A stretch of DNA of 64,000 nt from the NCBI RefSeq assembly GCF_003569785.1, contig NZ_KZ983992.1:1-64000 (forward strand). The letters are read 5' to 3'. Source of the stretch: Leucobacter sp. wl10 (GTDB lineage: Bacteria; Actinomycetota; Actinomycetes; Actinomycetales; Microbacteriaceae). The notes under the pieces were generated by a model. The model saw only the letters and a program-made list of their open reading frames with translations. It did no database searches and was not told where the DNA came from. Numbering within the stretch: the first letter of the stretch is position 1; each line of letters starts with the position of its first letter. This document shows, one piece after another, positions 8,382 through 17,492 of this stretch. Made by a program: the position numbers and the translations under genes.

Positions 8382-8417
8382 CATGTCATATCAGCCGTAT
8401 TTCATGTCGGATCGTCC
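8382..8417. promoter_or_regulatory. Direct repeat, candidate AraC-type operator
   Basis: CATGTCATATCAGCC (8382-8396) and CATGTCGGATCGTCC (8403-8417) share CATGTCnnATCnnnC. They start 21 bp apart, two helical turns, on the same face of the DNA, as expected for two AraC-family monomers. They lie between the AhpD-like gene and its divergent AraC regulator. A TAGTAT box (8418-8423) sits immediately downstream and 6 nt before the regulator's GTG, so the promoter-proximal repeat could mediate autorepression. Confidence 0.55.
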
Positions 8418-8429
8418 TAGTATGGGAGT

Positions 8430-9299
8430 GTGACCTCCAGCGATCGCCTCACGCCGCTGCTGCAGCGGTTTCGGGTGCGCACCAGCCTGTTCTTCACGGG
8501 AACCATGTGCGGCACGACCAGATTCCCGCTCCAGCCCGGGCGAGGCTTCCTCCACATCCTGCGCCGCGGCGAGATGACCGCGACCCACCGCGAGGATGAC
8601 GGCGCCCTGACCGCCATCGACATCACCCGGCCGACCCTGCTGTTCTACCCCCGCCCGCGGGAGCACGCGTTCCGCAACGCTCCGATCGACGGCTCCGATT
8701 TCACCTGCGCGGCGCTCGACTTCGACGACGGGGAGACGCATCCGCTGCTGCGGACCCTGCCATCGGTGGTCGTCATCCCCCTCGAAGAGGTCACCGGCCT
8801 CGAACCCGTGCTGCAGCTGCTGTTCGACGAGGTCGACGACGTGCGGTGCGGCCGTCGGCTCGTGGCGGATCGGCTGTTCGAGGTCGTCCTCATCCAGCTC
8901 CTCCGCTGGATTCTCGATCACGTGGAGCAGCTCGGCGTGCCCGCGGGACTGCTCACCGGTCTCGCGGATGCTCGTCTGACGCCGGCGCTCGTCGCGTTGC
9001 ACGAGGAGCCCGAGCGGGACTGGACGCTGCAGACGATGGCGCGCGAGGCGCGGATGTCGCGCAGCGCCTTCGCCGCTCACTTCCGGGAGGTCGTGGGGCT
9101 CGCACCGGGCGAGTATCTGACGCAGTGGCGACTCACCCTCGCCCGCAGGCTGCTCCGAGCGGGCACCGCAGTCTCCGCGGTCGCGACCGAGGTGGGATAC
9201 GGCAGCGCCTCCTCGTTCTCGCGAGCGTTCGCCCAGCACGTCGGGTGCTCACCGCGCGACTGGGCGAGCGCGTCGCTGCGCGACGCAGCGGAGGCCTGA
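8430..9299 (+). CDS. AraC-family transcriptional regulator (cupin-type sensor)
   Basis: 289 residues. Residues 1-160 are a cupin_6-like ligand domain (TMCGTTRFPLQPGRGFLHILRRGEM, then DITRPTLLFYPRPREH). Residues 190-285 hold the paired HTH of the AraC family (WTLQTMAREARMSRSAFAAHF, then TAVSAVATEVGYGSASSFSRAF). GTG at 8430 lies exactly 6 nt after TAGTAT, suggesting a leaderless transcript; the GGGAG before it is too close to act as a normal ribosome site. Regulators of this architecture often control adjacent oxidoreductase or alkylhydroperoxidase genes, here the divergent AhpD-like gene. The ligand is unknown. Confidence 0.87.
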   Translation: MTSSDRLTPLLQRFRVRTSLFFTGTMCGTTRFPLQPGRGFLHILRRGEMTATHREDDGALTAIDITRPTLLFYPRPREHAFRNAPIDGSDFTCAALDFDDGETHPLLRTLPSVVVIPLEEVTGLEPVLQLLFDEVDDVRCGRRLVADRLFEVVLIQLLRWILDHVEQLGVPAGLLTGLADARLTPALVALHEEPERDWTLQTMAREARMSRSAFAAHFREVVGLAPGEYLTQWRLTLARRLLRAGTAVSAVATEVGYGSASSFSRAFAQHVGCSPRDWASASLRDAAEA

Positions 9300-9368
9300 C
9301 CGCCTCCGCGGGCCAGCACGCTCCCCGCTCCCGTCGGTAGACTGCAGATGAGAGCGCTGGAGGTTGCC

Positions 9369-11660
9369 ATGACCGATATGCAGGACATGACCGGTGGGCG
9401 CGAGCTCGTCATGGTCTCGAACCGGCTGCCGGTGGACCGGGTGGTCGCCGACGACGGGAGCACCGCGTGGCGCACCTCGCCGGGCGGCCTCGTCACCGCG
9501 GTCGAGCCGATCGTCGAGCAGCTGGGCTGCGTCTGGGTGGGCTGGGCCGGCAACGCCGACGAACGCATCGACCCCTTCGAGATCGGCTCGATGCGGCTGG
9601 CGCCGGTCGAGCTGAGCGGCGAGGACGTCGAGCTGTACTACGAGGGGTTCTCCAACGGCACGCTGTGGCCGCTGTACCACGACGTCATCGCCCAGCCCCA
9701 GTACCACCGCGAGTGGTGGGATCGCTACCAGCAGGTCAACCGGCGCTTCGCCGAGCGCGTGGCGCAGGAGGCGGCCGACGACGCGATCGTATGGGTGCAC
9801 GACTACCAGCTGCAGCTGGTACCGGCGATGCTGCGCGAGCTGCGCCCCGACCTCACCATCGCCTTCTTCCTGCACATCCCGTTCCCGCCGAGCCGGCTCT
9901 TCGCACAGCTGCCGTGGCGCAAGCGCATCGTGGAGGGCCTGCTGGGCGCCGACGTGATCGGGTTCCAGCAGGTCACGGACGCCGTGGCGTTCCGCACGAC
10001 CGCCGAGCGCTTCACGCGCGTGCCGGCGCTGGGCAACACGATCGTCGTACCGGCGACCGCCGATCGCTCCTCGCGCACGGTGCTGGCGCAGGAGTTTCCC
10101 ATCTCGATCGACGTGGAGGCGTTCGCCGCGGTGGCCGAGCGCCCGGAGGTGCTCCGCAGGGCGCAAGAGATCCGCGAGGAGCTCGGCAACCCGAGGACGC
10201 TCATGCTCGGGGTCGATCGGCTCGACTACACGAAGGGGATCCGCCACCGCCTGAAGGCCTACAGCGAGCTGCTGGCCGACGGCGAGATCGACGCGTCGGA
10301 CATCGTCTTCGTGCAGGTCGCGACGCCCAGCCGCGAGCGGGTCGAGGCGTATCGGCAGTTGCGCGACGAGGTCGAGGTGACGGTGGGGCGCATCAACGGC
10401 GAGCACGGCGCGATCGGTCGGGCGCCGCTGGTCTACCTGCACCGCGCGTACACCAGGGACGAGATGGTGGCGCTGTACCTGGCTGCCGACGTGCTGCTGG
10501 TCACTCCGCTGCGCGACGGCATGAATCTGGTGGCCAAGGAGTACGCGGCCTGCCGCGCCGACGAGCGGGGCGTGCTGGTGCTGAGCGAGTTCGCCGGTGC
10601 CGCGGACGAGTTGCGCGACGCCCTGCTCGTCAACCCGCACGACATCGAGGGGCTGAAGGCGGCGATCGTTCGCGCCGCCCACATGCCCGGCGAGGAGCAG
10701 CGACGGCGCATGCGGTCCCTGCGCCGGGCCGTGTACGACAACGACGTGGCGCACTGGGCGGCCGGGTACCTGGGGGCCGTGCAGGCGGTGGCGGAGTCGC
10801 GCCGGGTGGGGCCGAGCGGCGAATGGACCGAGCCGATCCAGGTCGGCGCGGCCTTCGTGCCGCGCAGCATCGACGACCGCGTGCGCCGGCTAGCCGCGCG
10901 TCCCTCGCTCATCGTGGCCACCGATTTCGACGGCACGCTCGCGCCCATCGTCTCGCGACCGCAGGACGCGAGGATCCTGCCCCGCGCCGCGCAGGCGCTC
11001 GACGTGCTCAGCGCGTCTCCGGGCACGGGGGTCGCGCTGCTCACCGGGCGCTCGCTGGCGGGCCTCGCCGAGACGGGGCTGCGCAGCGACGGCTGGATCG
11101 TGTCGGGCTCGCACGGCTCCGAGCTGGTGGGCCTGGACCGCGGCGCGGACGGCGCCGGGGGCGGGCCGGCGGAGGGCGAGCTCAGTGAGGACGAGGCGCA
11201 GCGGCTCGGACGGCTGACCCGTCGATTCGAGCGGATGCTGGGCGGCGAGGCGGGCGTGCGCCTCGAGCGCAAGCCGTTCGGGATCGCGGTGCACGCGCGC
11301 GAGGTGCCGGATCGGCAGCAGGCCGACGAGCTGCTGGCGGCGGCCGTCGTGCTGGGGACCGCCGAGGGCATGCACGTGCGCGAGGGCAAGGAGGTGCGCG
11401 AGTTCTCCGTGCGCGCCTCGGACAAGGGATCGGTGCTGCGGCGCATCCGCGACGCACTGCCGCCCGGCCCGGTGCTGTTTCTCGGCGACGACGTGACGGA
11501 CGAGGACGTCTTCGCGACGCTGGGCCCCGACGACCTGGGGATCAAGGTGGGGGCGGGCGAGACCGCCGCGAGCGAGCGCGTGCCCGACGCCGAGACGGCG
11601 GCGGCCGTGCTGGCGCTGCTGGCGGAGCTGCGCACGGGGATCGTGATCGGCTCGGAGTAG
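9369..11660 (+). CDS. Bifunctional trehalose-6-phosphate synthase/phosphatase (OtsA-OtsB fusion)
   Basis: 763 residues from ATG 9369, chosen for its GGAGG site; an in-frame ATG at 9348 lies too near a TAGACT box. Residues 12-490 are a GT20 OtsA domain ([58 protein letters not shown]) that makes trehalose-6-phosphate from UDP- or other NDP-glucose. Residues 515-755 are a HAD-type OtsB domain (DFDGTLAPI with the nucleophile Asp, [32 protein letters not shown]) that removes the phosphate. Most actinobacteria encode the two separately, so the fusion is notable. Trehalose is a compatible solute, which suits the stress-related neighbourhood. Confidence 0.92.
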   Translation: MTDMQDMTGGRELVMVSNRLPVDRVVADDGSTAWRTSPGGLVTAVEPIVEQLGCVWVGWAGNADERIDPFEIGSMRLAPVELSGEDVELYYEGFSNGTLWPLYHDVIAQPQYHREWWDRYQQVNRRFAERVAQEAADDAIVWVHDYQLQLVPAMLRELRPDLTIAFFLHIPFPPSRLFAQLPWRKRIVEGLLGADVIGFQQVTDAVAFRTTAERFTRVPALGNTIVVPATADRSSRTVLAQEFPISIDVEAFAAVAERPEVLRRAQEIREELGNPRTLMLGVDRLDYTKGIRHRLKAYSELLADGEIDASDIVFVQVATPSRERVEAYRQLRDEVEVTVGRINGEHGAIGRAPLVYLHRAYTRDEMVALYLAADVLLVTPLRDGMNLVAKEYAACRADERGVLVLSEFAGAADELRDALLVNPHDIEGLKAAIVRAAHMPGEEQRRRMRSLRRAVYDNDVAHWAAGYLGAVQAVAESRRVGPSGEWTEPIQVGAAFVPRSIDDRVRRLAARPSLIVATDFDGTLAPIVSRPQDARILPRAAQALDVLSASPGTGVALLTGRSLAGLAETGLRSDGWIVSGSHGSELVGLDRGADGAGGGPAEGELSEDEAQRLGRLTRRFERMLGGEAGVRLERKPFGIAVHAREVPDRQQADELLAAAVVLGTAEGMHVREGKEVREFSVRASDKGSVLRRIRDALPPGPVLFLGDDVTDEDVFATLGPDDLGIKVGAGETAASERVPDAETAAAVLALLAELRTGIVIGSE

Positions 11661-11705
11661 AGCGCGGCCCGCGCTACCCTGTGCGGCGCTCGGAAATCAA
11701 CCCCG

Positions 11706-11734
11706 CTGACACCCGTCGCGCGTGCCCGTACGCT
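11706..11734 (+). promoter_or_regulatory. Candidate promoter for the micro-ORF/ybdK-type operon
   Basis: CTGACA (11706-11711), a 17-bp spacer and TACGCT (11729-11734) make a plausible housekeeping-type promoter about 60 bp upstream of the 32-codon ORF at 11793. No transcript data support it. Confidence 0.45.
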
Positions 11735-11792
11735 CGTGGAGAGGTTCGAGCATGGCCCGCCGAGTCGGGCCCGGACGAAAGGACGAGGGATC

Positions 11793-11891
11793 ATGGCCGA
11801 GCTGTGGGAGCAGAACGAGGAGCTCGGGGAGGACGCCGCGTCGTCGCCGGCGAGGCGGGCGCGCGAGGGCGACCGGGAGCCCGGGGAGTAG
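11793..11891 (+). CDS. Acidic micro-ORF (32 aa) preceding YbdK-type ligase
   Basis: ATG at 11793 follows AAAGGACGAGG and opens a 32-codon frame starting [14 protein letters not shown] and ending in REPGE before TAG. It is strongly charged with no membrane segment. Its stop lies 2 nt before the GTG of the YbdK-type ligase, so the ligase is probably reached by translational coupling. It may be a short protein or only a leader that sets ligase translation. I recognise no family. The ribosome site and the tight spacing are the evidence for translation. Confidence 0.5.
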   Translation: MAELWEQNEELGEDAASSPARRAREGDREPGE

Positions 11892-11893
11892 CG

Positions 11894-13009
11894 GTGGGGC
11901 GGGGCGAGCCGCGCACCTTCGGCGTGGAGGAGGAGTACCTGCTGCTGGATTCGGCGACGGGGCTGCCGAGCGACCGCGCCGCCGAGTTGATCCGCGCCGT
12001 GCCGCAGCTGGCGGATCGGGCCGAGCGGGAGTTCTTCTCGAGCCAGCTGGAGACCGCCACGCCGGTGTGCCGCGACGCGGAGGAGGCCGAGGCCGCACTC
12101 GTCGGCTTCCGCTCGGTCGTGTCGCGCGCCGCCTCGGGCCTCGGCGTCGTGCTCGCCGGAAGCGGCGTGCCGCCGGTCGGGGGCGACGAGGCGGGAACGG
12201 TCACCCCGAAACCGCGCTACCGGGCGATCGACGCCGAGATTCGCGGCGCCGCCGCCAAGCAGTACGTGACGGGCACCCACGTGCACGTGGGAATCCCCTC
12301 GCCCGACGCGGGCGTCGAAGCGCTGGCCCGTCTCGCGCGATGGGCGCCGACGCTCATGGCGATGACCGCGAACTCCCCGCTCTGGTGCGGGGAGCCGACC
12401 GGCTTCGCCAGCTGGCGCCACATCATGAACATGTCGTGGCCCGTCGCCGGGTATCCGGCCGGCTTCGAGGACGGCGACGAGTACACGGCCGCCGTATCTC
12501 AGCTGATCGAGAGCGGTGTGCTGATCGATCCCGGGATCGTCACCTGGGTGGCGAGGCTCTCCCAGAACTTCCCGACGCTCGAGCTGCGCATCGCGGACGC
12601 GCAGCTCGAAGCGGCCGACGCCGTGGGGTTCGCCGTGCTCGTGCGCGCGCTGGTCGAGCGCGCGCTGCTCGAGGCGGAGGGCGGGGAGGTGCGGCCCCGC
12701 TACGGCGCGGGGCTCGTGAACGGCGCGATCTGGATGGCGGCGCGCAACGGCGTCGACTCCGACCTCATCGATCCGCTCACGGGAGCGGCCCGCCCCGCGT
12801 TCGAGCTGATCGAGCGGATGGTGCGCTCGGTCGAGCCCGAGCTGCGCCGATTCGGCGACCTCGCCCGGGTGGAGCGGCTGGTCGATCGCCTGCGCGTCGA
12901 CGGCGACCCCGCCCGCAGGCAGCTGGGCCGGTTCCGCGAGGCCGGCGTCCCGGGCCTGATGGCGCTCTACCGCGAGGGGGCCGAAGCGGGAGCCCCCGCC
13001 GGCGTGTGA
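11894..13009 (+). CDS. Carboxylate-amine ligase, YbdK/GCS2 family
   Basis: 371 residues from GTG 11894, the normal size for YbdK. Family marks are [13 protein letters not shown] (ATP/Mg-binding Glu residues), TGTHVHVGI with the paired His, and [16 protein letters not shown]. These proteins resemble glutamate-cysteine ligase type 2 and form an amide between a carboxylate and an amine; E. coli YbdK has weak gamma-glutamylcysteine synthetase activity, but the physiological product is often uncertain. The upstream open frame continues to 11681 but lacks family similarity, so the late GTG after the micro-ORF is preferred. Followed 38 bp later by topoisomerase IB in the same direction. Confidence 0.85.
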   Translation: MGRGEPRTFGVEEEYLLLDSATGLPSDRAAELIRAVPQLADRAEREFFSSQLETATPVCRDAEEAEAALVGFRSVVSRAASGLGVVLAGSGVPPVGGDEAGTVTPKPRYRAIDAEIRGAAAKQYVTGTHVHVGIPSPDAGVEALARLARWAPTLMAMTANSPLWCGEPTGFASWRHIMNMSWPVAGYPAGFEDGDEYTAAVSQLIESGVLIDPGIVTWVARLSQNFPTLELRIADAQLEAADAVGFAVLVRALVERALLEAEGGEVRPRYGAGLVNGAIWMAARNGVDSDLIDPLTGAARPAFELIERMVRSVEPELRRFGDLARVERLVDRLRVDGDPARRQLGRFREAGVPGLMALYREGAEAGAPAGV

Positions 13010-13047
13010 GACGCGAAACGGTCGAGGCGCGGGAGGGCGGAGCGAGG

Positions 13048-14055
13048 ATGGCGAGCGGAACGCGCAGGCCGCCGATCACGCGCGAGGTCGCCGACGGCGG
13101 CTTCGTCTATCGGCTGAACGGACGCCGGATCCGGGCCCGGAGCGAGATCGAGCGCCTGAACGCGCTCGCGATCCCGCCCGCGTGGACCGACGTGGAGATC
13201 GCGCGCTCGCCCGCGGCGAAGGTGCTCGCGCGCGGCGTCGACGCGGCCGGCCGCACGCAGTCCATCTACAGCCCCGCCTACCGGCGCCGGATGGAGCGCC
13301 GGAAGTTCGACCGGCTCGTGCGCTTCGCCGAGGCGCTGCCGCGCCTGCGCGCGCGGGTGGACCGGGATCTGCGACGGCGGAGGCTGAGCCGCGATCGGGT
13401 GACGGCGTGCGTGATCCGGCTCATCGACCGCGAGTTCTTCCGCATCGGCAACGCCGAGTACGCGAAGCGCTACCGCAGCTACGGCATCACGACGCTGCGC
13501 GAGCAGCACGTGCACCCGTCGGGAGACTCCGTGGAGTTCGACTTCGTCGGGAAGAGCGGCAAGCGCCAGCGCAGGCGGGTGCGGGATCGGCGCGTCGCCC
13601 GGCTGCTCCGGCGGCTGACCGAGCTGCCCGGGCCCGAGGTCTTCCGCTTCTTCGACGAGGACGACGTCGACCGCCGGCTCAGCGCGAGGCACGTCAACGC
13701 GTACGTGAAGCGGCACATGGGGTCGGAGTTCTCGGCGAAGGACTTCCGCACCTGGGGCGGCACCCTGATCGCGGTGCGGCGACTGCTCGAGGTCGAGGCG
13801 GAGGAGCTCGCAGAGCCGAGGAGCGCCGCCGCCGCGGCGAGGGAGGCGGTCCGGGAGGCGGCCGAGACGCTCGGCAACACCGCCGCGGTCACCAGGTCCT
13901 CGTACATCGACCCCCGGGTGCTCGAGGCCTTCGAGGATCCGAGGGCGGTCGAGCGCCTGCGGCGGGAGCGAGCGCGCAAGCGCCCGCGGCGCTTCTTCAG
14001 CGTCGAGGAGCAGTGCGCCCTCTCGCTGCTGCGGAGGGGGCCCGTCCGCGGTTGA
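13048..14055 (+). CDS. DNA topoisomerase IB (poxvirus/bacterial type)
   Basis: 335 residues from ATG 13048 (GGAG site nearby). It has the bacterial TopIB layout: a small N-terminal domain (residues 1-90, with [21 protein letters not shown] and [17 protein letters not shown]), then the catalytic domain with [24 protein letters not shown] and [17 protein letters not shown] (active-site basic residues). The nucleophile Tyr lies in [15 protein letters not shown]. These enzymes relax supercoils by a 3'-phosphotyrosyl intermediate. In bacteria they are accessory and are often found with stress or DNA-repair genes. An in-frame GTG at 13004 is possible but less well supported. Confidence 0.92.
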   Translation: MASGTRRPPITREVADGGFVYRLNGRRIRARSEIERLNALAIPPAWTDVEIARSPAAKVLARGVDAAGRTQSIYSPAYRRRMERRKFDRLVRFAEALPRLRARVDRDLRRRRLSRDRVTACVIRLIDREFFRIGNAEYAKRYRSYGITTLREQHVHPSGDSVEFDFVGKSGKRQRRRVRDRRVARLLRRLTELPGPEVFRFFDEDDVDRRLSARHVNAYVKRHMGSEFSAKDFRTWGGTLIAVRRLLEVEAEELAEPRSAAAAAREAVREAAETLGNTAAVTRSSYIDPRVLEAFEDPRAVERLRRERARKRPRRFFSVEEQCALSLLRRGPVRG

Positions 14056-14146
14056 GCGCCCCGCTCGCCGATATCGGCCGGGTCGGCGCCCGCCGCGCTT
14101 GTCAAGGGGCTCGCGATCCGCGGGGGAGCGCCGTAGCGTCGCTCCC

Positions 14147-15643
14147 ATGACCTCTCTCTGGCAGCTCACGGGCCCAGCGATGCGATCGGTGCCCTTCGAC
14201 CCCTCATCGCGCCCCGACGCGATCGTGGTGGGCGCGGGTCTCACGGGCCTGGCGGCAGCGGTGCTCCTCTCACGCGCCGGGCTGCGGGTGACGGTGCTCG
14301 AGGCGCGCACAGCGGGCGCGGTGACCACGGGCAACACCACGGGCAAGTCGAGCCTGCTGCAGGGAACCGTGCTGTCGCAGCTTCGGGAGCACGCGGGAGA
14401 CGAGGCGCTGCGAGCCTATGCGGAGGCGAACCGCGAGGGGCAGGCGTGGCTGCTGCGCGAGCTGCGTGCGCGAGGCGCTGGAGCGGCAGCGGAGCGACTG
14501 CCCGCCTACACCTACGTGGACTCCGCGGAGCACCTGGACCTGCTCGAGCGGGAGTTCGAGGCCTCCCGCGTCGCGGGCATCCCGGTGGAGCGCCTGGCCG
14601 ACGCCGGGCTTCCGTTCGAAACGGCGGGCGCGCTCGTGCTCCGCGACCAGGCCCAGCTGCACCCGATGGCGGTGCTCGCCGCGCTCGCGGGGGAGCTGAA
14701 CGAGCGGGGCGGGCGCCTGGTCGAGCGGTGCCGGGTGCGCGACGTCGAGAGCGTCGATGGCGGCGTGCTGGTGCGGACCGATCGGGGGAGCGTCTCGGCG
14801 GACACGTGCGTGCTGGCGACGGGGACGCCCATCCTCGATCGCGGCCTGTTCTTCGCGCGACTCGAACCGTCGAGGTCGTTCGTCTGCGCCTACCGGGTAC
14901 CGCGGGAGCGGCTGCCCGAGGGGATGTATCTCTCGGTCGACGCGCCGGGTCGCTCGCTCCGCACGGCCCGGGGGGCTGACGGAGAGCCCCTGCTGCTGGT
15001 GGGCGGAGGATCCCACGTCACCGGCCGCGCCGCCGACATCGGGGCGGTGCTCGACGAGCTCGACGAGTGGACGGCAGCGCGTTTCCCGGGTGCGAGGCGC
15101 GCCCTGTGGTGGGCGGCGCAGGACTATCGCAGCCACACGCGCGTGCCGTACGCCGGGCCGCTGCCCGGCGACGGCGACCGCGTCTTCACCGCCACGGGCT
15201 TTCAGAAGTGGGGTATGACCAACGCGATCGCCGCTGCGCTCACGATCGCGGCCGATCTCCTGGGCGGGCGTCTCGACTGGGCGCGCACGCTGCGGGAACA
15301 CCACCTGAGCCTCTTCGGCGTTCGCGACGCCCTGAGCGCGAACATCGCCGTGACGGGGCGCCTGGTCGGCGGATGGATCGGAGCGGAGACGAGCGTCTCG
15401 GTCGGCGCCGCAGAACCCGCGGAAGGGGAGGGGATGATCGCACGGGACGGCACGAAGCCGGTCGGGGTGGCTCGCGTCGACGGCAGGATCTGCCGCGTCT
15501 CCGGCGTCTGCCCGCACCTGGGCGGCATCCTCGCGTGGAACACCGCCGAGCGCAGCTGGGACTGTCCCCTCCACGGATCCCGCTTCACCGCGGACGGCTC
15601 CCGGCTCGAGGGCCCGGCGATCGACGACCTCGAACCGCGCTGA
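14147..15643 (+). CDS. FAD-dependent oxidoreductase with C-terminal Rieske [2Fe-2S] domain
   Basis: 498 residues. Residues 20-390 form a DAO-type FAD oxidoreductase (AIVVGAGLTGLAAAVLLSRAG dinucleotide fold; TGFQKWGMTNA near the end of the domain). Residues 410-495 form a Rieske domain with CPHLGG and CPLHGSRF (the CxH...CxxH ligand pattern). This fusion is common in actinobacteria and Bacillus (YhfW type), but its substrate is not established. ATG at 14147 lies 7 nt after TAGCGT, a leaderless arrangement; the frame continues upstream without an obvious ribosome site. It follows topoisomerase IB after 91 bp and converges with the DUF6098-like gene. Confidence 0.88.
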   Translation: MTSLWQLTGPAMRSVPFDPSSRPDAIVVGAGLTGLAAAVLLSRAGLRVTVLEARTAGAVTTGNTTGKSSLLQGTVLSQLREHAGDEALRAYAEANREGQAWLLRELRARGAGAAAERLPAYTYVDSAEHLDLLEREFEASRVAGIPVERLADAGLPFETAGALVLRDQAQLHPMAVLAALAGELNERGGRLVERCRVRDVESVDGGVLVRTDRGSVSADTCVLATGTPILDRGLFFARLEPSRSFVCAYRVPRERLPEGMYLSVDAPGRSLRTARGADGEPLLLVGGGSHVTGRAADIGAVLDELDEWTAARFPGARRALWWAAQDYRSHTRVPYAGPLPGDGDRVFTATGFQKWGMTNAIAAALTIAADLLGGRLDWARTLREHHLSLFGVRDALSANIAVTGRLVGGWIGAETSVSVGAAEPAEGEGMIARDGTKPVGVARVDGRICRVSGVCPHLGGILAWNTAERSWDCPLHGSRFTADGSRLEGPAIDDLEPR

Positions 15644-15673
15644 CCCGCGGCGGAGGAACCCGCGAGCCGCGAC

Positions 15674-16150
15674 TCAGGCCTCCAGGCCCCGGCTAGCGTC
15701 GAAGTGCGTCCGGTAGCGCTCCTCGGCCTCCTCGAGCAGAGACTCCGAGAGGCGCGCCACGGGCACGACATCTCGCAGCAGCGGCTCGCCGTCGGGCCCC
15801 CGGCCCACGACGACGCCGGTGAGCACCCAGGCGAAGCGATCCGGATCCGGCTTGCGCAGACGCCCGCACCTGCAGAGCTGGCGCGCGAGCCAGTCGGCCG
15901 CCGGTCGATGCCACCAGTCCTCGGGCTGCAGCGGGTTCGCCGGGAGGCCCGGGAGCTCGAGCCCGCTCTCGGCGTCGACGCTGCGGGCGCGCGAGTCGGC
16001 GACCGGCCCCTCCGAGTAGCGCACGTGCAGGTGCGGGTATCGACGCAGCGCCCCCTCGAGCTGGTAGAGCGACGTGAGCGCCTCCACCTCGAAGTCGCCG
16101 GTGCTCGTGTCAAATGGTGATCCCACCGTGATTTCCTCCTTCGTGATCAC
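15674..16150 (-). CDS. DUF6098-like hypothetical protein
   Basis: 158 residues, soluble, with LHVRYSEGP, RARSVDAESGLELPGLPANPLQPEDWW and DWLARQLCRCGRLRK. This pattern matches my memory of the actinobacterial DUF6098 family, which has no assigned function; the number should be confirmed by profile search. The ATG at 16150 overlaps the stop of the upstream membrane gene by 4 bp (ATGA), so it is the last gene of a three-gene operon with the DUF6766-like protein and a micro-membrane protein. It converges with the FAD-Rieske gene. Confidence 0.7.
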   Translation of the reverse strand: MITKEEITVGSPFDTSTGDFEVEALTSLYQLEGALRRYPHLHVRYSEGPVADSRARSVDAESGLELPGLPANPLQPEDWWHRPAADWLARQLCRCGRLRKPDPDRFAWVLTGVVVGRGPDGEPLLRDVVPVARLSESLLEEAEERYRTHFDASRGLEA

Positions 16151-16818
16151 TCCGACTCGACGGCGGTGCGGTCGTGCGGCATGCCCACCGGCTTCGACTC
16201 CGCCGACCCGCGCTGCCGCAGGTAGATTGAGAACGCCACCATGCTGCCGACGGCCAGCAGTTCCGACTGCCAGTTCTGCAGCGTCCGGTTCCAGAAATCG
16301 GCCGACGCCAGGTAGCCCGCGAACGACACCTCCGGCTGGCCGTTCAGCGCTTGATCCTTGTTGAAGACGGTGACGCCGGCGACCGCCTGCAACAGCCAGG
16401 ACAGCACGAAGACGGTGCCCATCATGAGGAGCAGCGAGTTGCTGTACACCCAGCGCCGCCAGCCCGTGCGTCGGGCCCAGGCCGGGGAATCGGGCCGGGC
16501 GTGCGCCCCGAGCAGCTGCTGCTCCTCGCTCCCCGTCCCCTCGTCCCCGGGCTTCTTCGACTCGGGGGAGCCGCGCTGCACGAACCAGACGGTCGCCAGG
16601 ATGAACAGGAAGAACTGCAGATACTCCGACTGCCAGTTCTCGGCGACATCGACCACGAAGTCCGATGACGTGACGAAATCGATCCAGGTGCTCGTGCGGC
16701 CCCCGAGCGTGAGCTGATCCTCGTTGTACTGAGCGAGCCCCGCGACCGATTGCCCCGCCAGCGCGATCACAAAGGCGGCGGCGAAGCAGATCGAGAGGGC
16801 GTGATCCTTGATTCTCAC
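16147..16818 (-). CDS. DUF6766-like membrane protein with two internal repeats
   Basis: 223 residues with four predicted membrane spans in two homologous halves. Half one has FVVDVAENWQSEYLQFFLFILATVWFVQRGSPESK. Half two has DFWNRTLQNWQSELLAVGS and IYLRQRGSAESK. The duplicated NWQSE...QRGS-ESK motif is typical of DUF6766 as I recall it; no function is known. GTG at 16818 lies 4 nt downstream of the micro-ORF stop and its ribosome site (GGGGAGG) overlaps that ORF's end. The gene is therefore coupled to the micro-ORF upstream and to the DUF6098-like gene downstream. Confidence 0.75.
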   Translation of the reverse strand: MRIKDHALSICFAAAFVIALAGQSVAGLAQYNEDQLTLGGRTSTWIDFVTSSDFVVDVAENWQSEYLQFFLFILATVWFVQRGSPESKKPGDEGTGSEEQQLLGAHARPDSPAWARRTGWRRWVYSNSLLLMMGTVFVLSWLLQAVAGVTVFNKDQALNGQPEVSFAGYLASADFWNRTLQNWQSELLAVGSMVAFSIYLRQRGSAESKPVGMPHDRTAVESE

Positions 16819-16822
16819 GCGC

Positions 16823-16906
16823 TCACCTCCCCGTGAAGACGATGACGAACATGGCGGCGAGCCCCACGACGACCACCGCCGACCACCACGCGAAGACCAT
16901 TTTCAT
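16823..16906 (-). CDS. 27-residue single-span membrane micro-protein
   Basis: ATG at 16906 opens a 27-codon frame starting MKMVFAWWSAVVVVGL and ending VFTGR. It is almost entirely one hydrophobic helix with a Lys at the N-terminus and an Arg at the C-terminus. A TACGAT box lies exactly 6 nt upstream, so it would be the first codon of a leaderless transcript. The last codons carry the GGGGAGG ribosome site for the DUF6766-like membrane protein 4 nt later. It may be a genuine small membrane subunit or a translated leader; the perfect span argues for a protein. Confidence 0.6.
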   Translation of the reverse strand: MKMVFAWWSAVVVVGLAAMFVIVFTGR

Positions 16907-17145
16907 GTCGTGATCGTATGACCGCCCGAACACTCGGCGGCAGGGCCTTGCGGGCTCGCGAGGTCTGTGGCATATCGCGCACCGGCCGCTTCCGGGCGGA
17001 GCTTCGAGCGCGATCGCCGCCGACGCAGAGTAGCCGCTCGCGGCCGAGCTGTCGAGGGCCTCGTCCTCGCGGCGCCGGGCGTCCTATCGTCGAAGGCGAC
17101 AACCGACCATGCGCTTTGCGCGGAGCACGTCAGGAGCGACCCACG

Positions 17146-17412
17146 ATGCCCAGGAAGCAGACGCCGCAGTTGAAGGATCCCGAGCTCTACGATCGACTGC
17201 GCGAGGACGGAGCCTCGGAGGAGAAGGCCGCCCGCATCTCGAACGCGGCTGCGAAGGAGGGGCGCTCGAGGGTGGGGCGCCGCGGCGGAGAGGCGGAGGA
17301 CTACGAGGACCGCACGGTGAAGGAACTGCGCGAGCGAGCGAAGGAACTCGGCATCACGGGCTACTCGAAGCTCCGCAAGCGCGAGCTCATCGACAGGCTG
17401 CGCAACCACTGA
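17146..17412 (+). CDS. Small Rho-N/SAP-like domain protein (DUF7218-type)
   Basis: 88 residues. The N-terminal half is charged (PELYDRLREDGASEEKAARISNAAA). The C-terminal part, DRTVKELRERAKELGITGYSKLRKRELIDRLR, is a Rho-termination-factor N-terminal/SAP-like helix-extension-helix motif that typically binds nucleic acid. The start at 17146 follows AGGAGCGAC. Similar small proteins are common beside Ku, ligase or stress genes in actinobacteria, where a nucleoid or DNA-protection role is suspected but unproven. It stands alone between the divergent DUF6766 operon and the TetR gene. Confidence 0.75.
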   Translation: MPRKQTPQLKDPELYDRLREDGASEEKAARISNAAAKEGRSRVGRRGGEAEDYEDRTVKELRERAKELGITGYSKLRKRELIDRLRNH

Positions 17413-17492
17413 CCCGGAACCGCGCCGGCGCCGGGTGCGACGCCGCCGGTCGCGCCGGTCGCGCGAGCCGCCTCGGTCGATAGGGTGGAGCC

